From NCBI GenBank assembly GCA_000310025.1, contig FN649734.1, positions 330,781-394,780 of the forward strand: DNA of 64,000 nt, in the 5' to 3' direction. Below the pieces are notes generated by a model. That model searched no databases. It had not been told where the DNA came from and worked only from the letters and a program-made list of their open reading frames with translations. How positions within the stretch are numbered: the first letter of the stretch is position 1; each line of letters opens with the position of its first letter. Shown here one piece after another: positions 49,007 to 58,747 of the stretch. This stretch comes from Ectocarpus siliculosus (lineage: Eukaryota; Sar; Phaeophyceae; Ectocarpales; Ectocarpaceae). A program made the position numbers and the translations under genes.

Positions 49007-50676
49007 ATGGCAGCACTCACAGGCGGCGGCGCCGACTCATCCGCAGCCAGCCCACGCAGCACCAATAGTGCTCCACGTAGCTCTGCTTCTAGTGGCAACA
49101 GCTCCCCGGCTTCGACACATTCCGCTACCTTCACGGACGCCACTCAAGTACACTCCTTGCTGCAGCAAGCAGCCTCATCTTTAGTGTCTTTGGTCGAACA
49201 TGCAATTGCACCTTCGGTTTCACAAAGCACATCCGTGCCTCGTGATACACACCAAACACCCTTCGACACTAGTAGCACACTGGCCGCCAATGATACTCCA
49301 CTGACCGACAATGCTGCTTCAAGCGACGCCATTCTCGCCACGCAAGCACACACTCTGCAAAGTTCGGATATGCCTTTTCTTGCTGAAGGGCCTTCAATCG
49401 GCATTTCCCACAAGGCAAGTGACACGGCAGAACAAAAGGCTGCCATCGCCACAACCTCTGCTGTTGTAGAAAACGAGTCTACCGCCATACGCGCCACACC
49501 TGAACACGACACTACGCTCTTTCAGCGCACGCTTGACCCCATTGATGAGGATCACTCCAGCGAAATCCGCGCTCTGCCCGACACAGCTATCGCCATGCAA
49601 TCGGCAATTAGCACCGACAATTTTGGCACTTCTCCGCGTGCCCATCGCACATCTCCGGAGATCGCAGAACTCGGCATTATTCCATCGGTTGCCGAATCTT
49701 CTGCACATAATACACTGCCAATTTCTCGACACTTTCTGGGCCCACTACACCGCCTGCGACATTGCCTGCTGCTCCCGACAATAATGACGTTGTGCTCTCT
49801 GCAATTAATGCTGCACTCATGGCATTCGACAATTTTTCGTCAAACAAGACTGCAGCTGTCAACGGCCCAGGCCATCGTGCTGTGTCTGCTGCCTTTGGGA
49901 ATCTTTCTCTTTCTGCTCCATCACAAGGTCACCGGTCGAGCAACCGCTCATCCTCGTCACAACAATCGCATGCCTCAGGCTCATCACGCAACCCAATAGT
50001 CATGAACATTCGATCCAACTCGCACTCGGATGTTTTTGATCAACACTACAATGCGTGGCCTTTAGCTAGAGATGACCACTGGTACACGGTCTTCCAGGTT
50101 TCTGAGAGTTTCACATCCAGAAAACTGCCATCACTTTGGACGCCACTAGTATCACGACACGAACGAGAACAAGCCTTCCGCGACAATCAAGGACTTTGCC
50201 TCAACTGCCATTCAACCGCACACTCCATGCGCAACTGTGATCAGCCTTTCACCAACCGTTCTGGCATTCTCAACGAAGATCTCCGCCACCTCAACGACAA
50301 TGACGACACATTCCAAACCTGGCTTCAGCGGTTACGATGCCACAGGACGACCCGTGGCCCCAACAGACAGCAGTCCAACCGCCAAAACTCGAACCGTCGC
50401 ACCAACAACCGGCGCAACAACAATCGCGGCTACAACAGCTACAACAACCACGGCAATGGTAACAACAACAGCTACGGCAATGGAAACCACACCCACTCCA
50501 GCGGCAACAACAACGCCAATGCCTACAACGGCCAACAACAAGGCTCTCTCACCGTTTATCAACCGGCCCAATCTGCTGCCTCGGCACATTCCGTCAATAC
50601 CGTCAATTCTCAAGACGCACGCCTTCACGGCAATCAGTCGTCCAACGCCACCAACACCAGAAACGGACGCGGATGA
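49007..50676 (+). pseudogene. Retroelement Gag-like region with CCHC zinc knuckle, frameshifted
   Basis: The start is ATG 49007 in a perfect GCCACCATGG context. The first part is Ser/Thr/Ala-rich with no recognised fold. Near 49.70-49.74 kb the sensible frame moves by one base (back one), after which the protein continues as PTTPPATLPAAPDNND. A nucleocapsid zinc knuckle CLNCHSTAHSMRNC (CX2CX4HX4C) is at 50197-50238. It is followed by an Asn/Arg-rich, Gly/Asn/Ser low-complexity tail of the kind that binds RNA. The frame ends at a TGA (50674-50676), but the same frame is open again directly afterwards. Base composition is strikingly C- and A-rich, unlike neighbouring introns. Confidence 0.75.
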
Positions 50677-53436
50677 CTCCGCAACGGCGGTACGCCCTCC
50701 GTCCCCGTGCCGCCGACAGCACCACAGGGAGAACTGCACACTTCTGCCTCCGGCACACATGCACTTCGCGCAACACACGACAATTCGACTTCGGACATGT
50801 CAATAAAACAACGCATGCCGACAACCGACACTACAACCGGCCCTCGCCATCCTCGCACTGCTAGCAATGCACAGCCTAGCACTGCCGACACTAAACAGGG
50901 GGAACTGCAACCGTCTGCCACAGGCACACCTGCACTTCGCGCAGCACACGCCAATCACGCCTCTGCTCCGACAATACCCTCACCGTCTTCGACAACCGGT
51001 ATCTCCACCGGCTCTCGCAACAGCGGCACTACGAGGTCAGCTCCGCCTCGCACTACCGCCACGTATGATTACAGTTCTCTCCCGCCAGCTCAGTCAACCG
51101 CCACTCCAAGGATTCGCCCCCCTGGAGAGACGATGGCTTTGAGGCGTGGGTACACTGCACGATCGCCAGAACCTCATTCGGCATCATCATGCGACACCGG
51201 CAATGCTCCACATACCAGTAATGTCCTAGGACCTCAGCAGGTGGCTCCTGCAGCGGGCCCACCGGCAGACACTGGCAGTGCAACACTTTCGACAATTTTC
51301 GAACCGGTGCATGGACCAAGCTCTTCACAAGACGTACAGCGACCTCCAGAAAATTACGCCGCCGCTACCGCTAGTTCTACTGTATTAACCCAGAGTTCTA
51401 CCCGTACCCGCGAAGGTGCTGACCCCACACTCTCCAAAGGACGCTTTGGACAGAACCCCGCTAAAAGAATGGGAAGCTCGCGCCCCCCGTCAGGGTGGAC
51501 TAGACCAGAGCCACCTGCTTCTACTCGACTCAATCGACTACTACCAGGAACGTCTACTCCAAGCGATGACGACACTCGGAGCCAGCGGACCTCCGACTGT
51601 CCGCCACTTGATTCAGCGACTATAACAGCGCCATCAACTGAGCCACGACAATACAGGCACTTTCCTCAGAGCTCTCGGAACCACCGACAGCCTCACGACA
51701 CTGCCTTTGATGCCACACAAGAGTACGTCAATAATAACGTCATTCTTTTCTGGCAACCGCCCTCCATTTTTTCTCAATGGACACCTTCGACATTTTCGGT
51801 CGATGGAGTGGAACACTCCTGTGCCGAACAATTCTTCGCGGCATCTAAGGCACGACACTTCGGCGACAAAAGCATGCTTCACAATATCATGCTTTCTTCA
51901 GACCCAACAATGCACAAGCGCTACGGACGACAAGTGCGTGGCTTCACGCAACAGGAATGGGAAAAGGTGAGAGAATACATCGTGCTTGTGGGCACTTTCG
52001 AGAAATTCTCCCAAAACCCTTCCATGCGTCAATATCTTCTCAATACAGGCAGCAGCATTCTAGCCGAAGCCAGCCCTTTCGACAATACATGGGGCATCGG
52101 CATGAGAGCCGATCACCCCGAGGCAGCCAACCCCTCCAACTGGACAGGCAAAAATTCACTTGGTAAGGCACTTCAATCGGTTAGAGACTTGCTTCGCTCC
52201 TCTGCACCACTACCGATGCCGCCACTGGAAAACCCTACCGACTCCGCACTCGACAATAACGGCATTCACGAGATCAACACCGACACTCAGCAAGCGATCA
52301 ATCCAACTTCAGAGTCACCCCCAGAGCCAACGGGTATCAACGCTCTGTGGCCCTCTGATGCGCCTCCCGACTACGACGACGACATTCTCCACATTGCGGC
52401 CGCCAATTTCCACGTCGACAATCACCCCAAAGTACTTGCTGAACATGGACCAGGTCTCGTTGACGGTATTGTCACCGTTGACGACGCTTCACAATCCACC
52501 AAAGTGCGCATACACTCAGGTTCCGCAACTTCAGGTTACCGCTGCGGCGCTCTCCTGGACTCCGGCTCTCCAGCCACGTTCATCAACAGCAATGCTATCG
52601 GCACCATGCGAGCAACAGGATGCGCGGCACAAGACTGCATCGCCACTAACAACACTCGCTCTTGGGGAGGATTCGGTAGCGCTCAACCACTCGTCACTAA
52701 TCAGATGGTACGTCTCAGTGTTCAATTTTATCACAAGGACCAACCCACTGCTTCACTCGCCGTCTGGGCTCATGTAGTTCCAGCCAACACCATGCGACAG
52801 CCATTTCTACTAGGACGCGACAGCTTCATGCGCTACACCAACCGCACCTACACCGTGCTACCTGCGCCTTCTCCAACACAACGCGTGCTGGGAGAATATG
52901 CTTTCTCTCACCACCAAGCCTGCGGCGCCTCAGCCTACATTCCAGATCCCTCTGCAGCTCCAGGAAGATTCCACCTCAAATACGCTGGGAAATCTGGAAT
53001 CTCTCTCTCGTCAAATCATCAATTGGTCGAAGTCAACCTCGTCCGCGCCAATGGATATCCTGCTCTGGAAGGCCACTACATAGTCGATACTATTGCAGAC
53101 TTGTCCCCTTCAGACGAACTCTTCGTCTCTCACGGCCGCCAATTTCTACCTCTCGCAGGATGCGCAGAGCTTGAACCGGGCGACGTATTAGGTACAGCAG
53201 CCGCCCCTCTCATGCGTGTATCCATCGACACTATCCAACAATTTAGCGACAGGCAACAGTCAAAGCACTTCCAAGTGCCAGGGCCAACACACTCTGCCGA
53301 TGCGGCACACTGTGATGATCCCTTAATCGGATACGTATCTACCGGCAATAACGGGGAACCTGCACCGCACTCCCCTCCCCCTCACAACAATCCGTCTCCA
53401 CCGACACTCCCACCACAGAGCTTCTGGACCGCTTAG
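50677..53436 (+). CDS. Retroelement polyprotein segment: linker, NADAR domain, aspartic protease
   Basis: The frame continues from Gag after one TGA. There are about 340 residues of Pro/Ser/Thr-rich linker, then a complete NADAR domain (51721-52196), a second linker, and a retropepsin-like segment. The protease active site is LLDSGSPATFIN at about 52552 (DSG in place of the commoner DTG), and a later hydrophobic strand with QPFLLGRDSFM fits the flap-distal part of the fold. The frame ends at TAG 53434-53436, and the next polyprotein part (ELLDRLDAAQQKSFLSLW) is open in the -1 frame over the same bases. Gag-PR-RT-RH-IN is the standard Ty3/gypsy order; the NADAR insertion before PR is the oddity. 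Confidence 0.8.
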   Translation, partial: LRNGGTPSVPVPPTAPQGELHTSASGTHALRATHDNSTSDMSIKQRMPTTDTTTGPRHPRTASNAQPSTADTKQGELQPSATGTPALRAAHANHASAPTIPSPSSTTGISTGSRNSGTTRSAPPRTTATYDYSSLPPAQSTATPRIRPPGETMALRRGYTARSPEPHSASSCDTGNAPHTSNVLGPQQVAPAAGPPADTGSATLSTIFEPVHGPSSSQDVQRPPENYAAATASSTVLTQSSTRTREGADPTLSKGRFGQNPAKRMGSSRPPSGWTRPEPPASTRLNRLLPGTSTPSDDDTRSQRTSDCPPLDSATITAPSTEPRQYRHFPQSSRNHRQPHDTAFDATQEYVNNNVILFWQPPSIFSQWTPSTFSVDGVEHSCAEQFFAASKARHFGDKSMLHNIMLSSDPTMHKRYGRQVRGFTQQEWEKVREYIVLVGTFEKFSQNPSMRQYLLNTGSSILAEASPFDNTWGIGMRADHPEAANPSNWTGKNSLGKALQSVRDLLRSSAPLPMPPLENPTDSALDNNGIHEINTDTQQAINPTSESPPEPTGINALWPSDAPPDYDDDILHIAAANFHVDNHPKVLAEHGPGLVDGIVTVDDASQSTKVRIHSGSATSGYRCGALLDSGSPATFINSNAIGTMRATGCAAQDCIATNNTRSWGGFGSAQPLVTNQMVRLSVQFYHKDQPTASLAVWAHVVPANTMRQPFLLGRDSFMRYTNRTYTVLPAPSPTQRVLGEYAFSHHQACGASAYIPDPSAAPGRFHLKYAGKSGISLSSNHQLVEVNLVRANGYPALEGHYIVDTIADLSPSDELFVSHGRQFLPLAGCAELEPGDVLGTAAAPLMRVSIDTIQQFSDRQQSKHFQVPGPTHSADAAHCDDPLIGYVSTGNNGEPAPHSPPPHNNPSPPTLPPQSFWTA
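51721..52196 (+). CDS. NADAR domain (YbiA/COG3236-like) inside the polyprotein
   Basis: About 158 residues match the NADAR family from end to end. The N-terminal strand and WxPS element is ILFWQPPSIFSQWTPSTFSV. The predicted catalytic Glu lies in HSCAEQFFAASKA (Glu codon 51826-51828), aligned with the family VEHYFQAQK motif. Then come YGRQVRGFTQQEWEKVRE with its conserved GR, W and R, then LLNTGSSILAEASPFDNTWG with the family TG...L.E....D..WG signature, and finally NSLGKALQSVRDLLR (N..LG..L..VR). NADAR proteins include bacterial YbiA and plant riboflavin-pathway N-glycosidases, and some remove ADP-ribose from guanine in DNA as antitoxins. No stop or frame break interrupts the domain here. 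The substrate in this element is unknown. Confidence 0.85.
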
Positions 53437-56331
53437 ATGCCGCTCAACAGAAAAGCTTCCTATCTCTCTGGGACCGCCTACCACCGCACATGCGAGCCAT
53501 TACGTTCAATCTACACGGCGAAGGCTGGACGCCTGCCGTCATAGATGAACTCGCTGATGTCTTACACAACTTCCGGGACGTCTTCTCCACTTCACCAACG
53601 GACCTGGGCTGCTGCCCGCTGCTACCGTTCAAAATCGACATTCCGGACGGCTCGCCACCGGTGCGAACCAAGCCTTACCGCATGAACCCTCTGGTCGCCA
53701 AACAAGTGGACGCCATTTTGGATAAATACCTCGCGGCAGGTTTAATCCAACACTCCACTTCTCACGTACTGCAGCCCCATCGTCGTCATCCCCAAGAAAT
53801 CTGGTGGGCTTCGCATCACCGTCAATTACCAGAAACTCAACCGCATCAGCAGCTTTAGTCAACTACCTGTTCCTCGTGTGGATGAGATCATGAACAAACT
53901 GCACCAGGGCTCCATCTTCTCGCTCTTCGACTTCACAGGCTCCTTCCACCAAATTCCCGTGCACCCCGACACAATTCCGCTTACTGCGTTCGCCACACCG
54001 ACTCGCCTTTTCGAGTGGCTCAAAATGCCGATGGGTGCCAGCCAATCTTCAGGCTGGTGGATGAAGGTTATCAATGAGGTCATCAAAAACCTCGAAGGCG
54101 TCGACGCGTACCTTGACGATGTGGTGCTCTACGACAAAACACCGGCGGATCACATCCGCACCAGGCGCGCCTTCTTGCAACGGCTGCGTAAGCACAAGCT
54201 TAAGCTTTCACCGCCCAAGGCAACCATCGGCAAGACACACTCTGCATTCTTGGGACACACCATTACCCCCGACGGCATTAGGCCCAACGCCAACAAAGTC
54301 GCTGCACTCGCAGCTATGCCAATGCCAACCGACCTCAAGAAACTTCGCTCCCTTCTCGGTGGTCTGAGCTACTACCGCAGCTTCGTCAAAAACCTGTCTA
54401 AACGAGTACGCCCCGTCACGACGCTTCTCAAGAAAAACTCGTCCTTCACCTTCACCGCCGACATGGAAGCTATCGTCCGAGAAATCCTTAAAGAACTCTC
54501 CGAACCGCCAATTCTCGTCTTCCCCGACTGGAAGGCCATCGAAGACGGTACCAGACCTCTCCGCCTCCACTGCGACGCAAGCCTCGATGGTCTGGGCGCG
54601 ACACTAGAACAAGAACAAGCAGATGGCTCTGTTCGCCCCATCGTCTTCATCAGCAGATCGACACTTGACGCTGAGCGCAACTGGACACCACTCGACTTGG
54701 AAGCTGGCGCCATCGTTTGGGCCATCAAACGCTTGCGTGGATACTTGCGCGGCACACACTTCCAAATTTGGACCGACAATCAGGCACTGGAGAACATCTC
54801 CAAGGTGGGAGACCACAGCCCACGCGTACAGCGTTGGCTTGAGTTCCTCACAGCGTATCAATACACTCTCAAACACCGCCCGGGCTCCTCCAACAGCAAC
54901 GCTGACATGCTGTCTAGACTACCCATACCCGCCACTCCGCAGGACATCACAGGAGATAGCCGCATCACCATGCCAGATGATGTGGGTGTCTACATGATTC
55001 GCGCCACCGGCAACACTCCTTCTGGTCCTTCTCCACAGGGTATTGCTTTGGGTGGGCTAGTACCCAACAACGGCACCGACACTTTGAGTGGCTCCCCACT
55101 GACACCAGCGGATTTCCAGGATTTTCGCCGGCACGGGCTCCGAATGAGCATTGACGACCTCGACGCTCCTCCCGGAGTATTCGCAGCTCGTGCTTTTCTG
55201 TCAGTCTCCAACAACATTTCACGTCTCCACTCTCGCCACCCTCCTGCGTTGTGCGACATCAACACAGTGCATCAATCGGCTTTGCCTCGACATTTGGACC
55301 ATCATAGCAAGGACCCTACCACAGAACGTCCCCCTTCCTCAAATCTTCAACACCATCCCGGCACACTACAGTCTGCCGCTCAATCTCCGGCACAACCTGC
55401 CAGTTCGACAATGCCCCCTGCAACTGCAGCTCTCTCCAGATCAGACATCCTGGAAGCACCTGCACTTCAGCGGCCTCTCTCTCCTTCGCGGTTGCGCCCG
55501 CGTTCTTTGGATCTATCAGATTTGATATCCACCCGCACTCGACGCCGCGCAGCTGCAACATCGGGGAATCCTCTGCCTCAAGTAACTTACCGCTTCAGCC
55601 CAGACATTTCCGCCACTGCGGCACCAGCACCTGCTGCACAGCCACGCAGGCCGCACACAAACCCTTCTACGCCACCTGCGCAGACGACCGCTGAACTTGT
55701 ACCCACCGTACCAACAGCAAATAACACTGCTCCCTCAGAACCTCTCGCAGAACCTCTGCCGGAATCGGCAGACACACCATCCACAGGGACCCCCTCCACT
55801 TCAGCTTCTTCGTCACTTCCAGCGCCACTACCTTCTCCGGCTGAGATATCCTTCATGGACTCTGTAGCGCGCTTCACACACGCCGACTGGCATGAGGAAC
55901 AACAAAAGGACGTCACTTGCAACTCCGCCATTCGCTACATTCAACTTGGGCAACCTTTGGCATTGCCCACAAACTTTTACGGCGACACCCCAGAACACTT
56001 GCGCCCTCCCCTCACCAACATCAAGGAATTGGCCACCAAAGGTCGCATCATCACAGATGACGACGGCAATCCGCTCTTGGTTCGACAATTTACCAAACCG
56101 CCAAACTCCGACAACGATCGTCCTAGCGGTAGAGCTGCTCGCCTTCTCGACAATGAACCCACGCGCATCTATGTGCCCGTACACATGCGTCCTTGGGTAA
56201 TGCTTCAATGCCACTCCAACACTCTGTGCCACCTTGGCACCGCCAAAACCATCAGCCTTCTGGAACAACTCTACTGGTGGGTTGGCATGAGCTCTTGCGC
56301 CCGCTTCTGGACTCGACAATGCTACACGTAG
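53437..56331 (+). pseudogene. Retroelement Pol: reverse transcriptase, RNase H, truncated integrase
   Basis: RT starts in one frame (FSTSPTDLGCCPLLPFKIDI, then KPYRMNPLVAKQVDAILDK). Near 53765-53770 the frame shifts by +1, after which CSPIVVIPKKSGGLRITVNY continues. The palm follows: SLFDFTGSFHQIPVHP with the first catalytic Asp, then AYLDDVVLY with the YLDD box at 54109-54120. RNase H has LHCDASLDGLGATLEQE, a downstream Glu in LDLEAGAIVWA and WTDNQAL. The Ty3-type signature HRPGSSNSNADMLSR is present. After a Pro-rich spacer the integrase zinc domain begins (CHSNTLCHLGTAKT) but ends CYT-stop at 56329-56331, one residue short of the last Cys. No integrase catalytic core or chromodomain follows. 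It is a decayed Ty3/gypsy element. Confidence 0.88.
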
Positions 56332-58747
56332 CAGAGAGAGCGGTAGGCGGAGGGTAGAACGAAGCCCGTTGGCACACAGAGTACCTCGCAACACGCACTC
56401 TTCGTTTGTTATGATGATGGTTGAGCTATGAAAATACCCTAACCCTACAGACAAAATGTTCACGCGTTGCGTGGCACGCTAGCTAGATCTCTCGGCGTAG
56501 AGTTGCTGCTGAAGTGGTGGCCGGTTGGTCTTGGTCAGGGCTGAGCCTACCACAGGCAAACGCATATCGAAGTAAGTTCCCCAAAGGAAGGACGTATCCA
56601 AAAGGATCGTGGCGATCGGTGTTTGGAACCGCTTGATCTGAGTGTGAGAGGGTGATCGATATGGCTCGTGTCTTGACAAATGGTCACAGCAGGTTTCGCA
56701 AGCCGTTCGAACTTCTTCCCGATTTACAAGACCTAAATCAAGGACCTTTTGGTCCGTAAGCGTACGATCCCTCCAAACAGATATTTTATTTCGCTAAAGC
56801 AAAAATGCGCTCCTATCAGCGCGCGTGAACTGAAAATATGCTACGATGGTGCGGGCGTCACCACTCCAATATCGTCAACCTGTCAAACGCACGCACACGC
56901 GTGTCAAACCCACGAATGGGGCACGGACACACTCGCATGCGCCAGCACGTGCTGTAGGTTGCGTTCAGCAGAGGAGTTGATGTCTGTGTCTGCGTCGGGA
57001 GGGAACGACATTGAACCTTTGGAGATTGTTGTGCAGACGGTTTTGCTTGATGCGCGGACGTCGTTGTCGCGATCGAGTCAGCCCGAGACTGCCCAACTCC
57101 ACATGCGCGCGTCCGCAAGACGCTGCTTTGTCCCAAACATTCAAGCCCACCACCACCAACACTCGCCACACCTGTAACATCCGATTCTACATCATGCCTC
57201 CCACCAGCGAGAAACTTCGTAGTAATCGCGCATAGTGTGTGGTGCCGATATGGCGAGGCAGGAGGACACACCAGCAGGTTCTCGCAAGCGAGACACGGAC
57301 CGCACTACTAACCGTGCCCGCAACAGAAAAGGCTGTCAAGGAGAGGGATCGCGGCTACCATTGCAACAACAAGGACTCTGTCAACTCAAACAAACGGGTT
57401 ACATCCTATTGCAGAGCTTAATGGCAACGATGAGCATCAAGCTCTTACGGAGACACGTAGACCCGATATTCTTGATTAGCAAACAGGAATCAATCGTATC
57501 CACGACATACGCATGTTTACGGCGGATTGCGGTGTTACGTGCATTGCGCTCTTGCCCTCTTCCACGGTGCGATTCGGGCCCCTCCACCCATTGGGGGCGG
57601 CGGGGCCGTTCAGGCCCTAGTATTGAGTGACTTCGTGTTTCTCGCGGTCATGCTGCCGCAGATCTCATGACAGCGGCAAGTCTCTCGTCATGGGGGCGTG
57701 GCGCTACGAACGATTCGCTTGCACAAGGGACTGGAATCCACCCTCTCTGTCGGGTGTTAGAAGGTAGGCCGACCTCTCTCCGTGATTTTGAGCAACGGGC
57801 GTGTGAGGGTTTAGGTTGCCTTTGCCACCACGCGCAACAGGCCGAGTCCACGATACAAGACACAAATGGCGGCTCGCGATATTTAGCATCGCCGCAAAGC
57901 AGAGAGGGTTCCATCATCGTAAGATAGTATTTTGAGGTTGTATCTGCATTGAACAAACTCGCTTGTTCGTTATCATTCTAGTGGCTGCGGGCTGACCGGG
58001 GTTCGCGAAGATCCGTCTACAGTTTTACCCAGATGGCTATGGTCACGACCTTGACTTGAGGTGGACAGGTGTTGACCGCTCACAGACAGCCAGCTTTCCG
58101 GCATGGTACGGATGCCGTGGTGGCGGCAAGAACGGCACGGTTGATTGTTCGTCGACAGAGCGTTTGCACGAACATCGCACATCCCTCTCTGAAGAAGACT
58201 GGGGGGCCGGGTCCTTGACAAAGAATTTCCTGCTCACGACGGTGAGGTTTGCGTCCATGTACGAATGTATGCCTTCTAGAGCATGAGCCGATATGCGTGT
58301 TTGTATTCCGTTTCTTCTCAAAATAAAGGGAGAGAAACGTTGCCAAACAACATGGGGTTCGTTCATAGATTTTTCAGACTTTGGTACAGTGGAAAGCGTT
58401 CCGCACACACACTCTCAGTTTGTGATATCTTCCCGCTTGGATCGCCCTATGGACACGTGTTCACAGAGCTGACGCGCGTTTTTAGTCGTCCACACTGAGA
58501 GGTAGTTTCCTACCGTTGTTCGCAGCCTTCCCCCTTGGCCTTGAACCAATGAAAGGAGAGCCTCCTCGATCCCGAGTCATAAGAATAATCGTTCAGCCGC
58601 TTTTTCCTTCACACCCACTCGCAAGGATGCGCAACATGCTTACAACGGGGGGACACAGCTGGAACAGAAAGTAGTTCTCAAATGAGATTCGAGCTCCCGA
58701 CCCATCAACACTACTGGAGCTCCGGCATGTCCACCTCTTCTCTGCAG
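56332..58747. other. Region between retroelement remnant and second polycystin-like gene
   Basis: I see no protein-coding exon that I can support. There is no recognisable integrase core, polypurine tract or 3' LTR. Upstream exons of the plus-strand polycystin-like copy should lie here if it were full length, but no REJ or propeller motif is visible. A short CCCTAACCCTA occurs at about 56439. Confidence 0.4.

Noticed and set aside
56340-56480. 3' LTR of the retroelement
   Set aside because: No stretch matches the candidate 5' LTR region (48526-48868) by eye, and the integrase core is missing before it.
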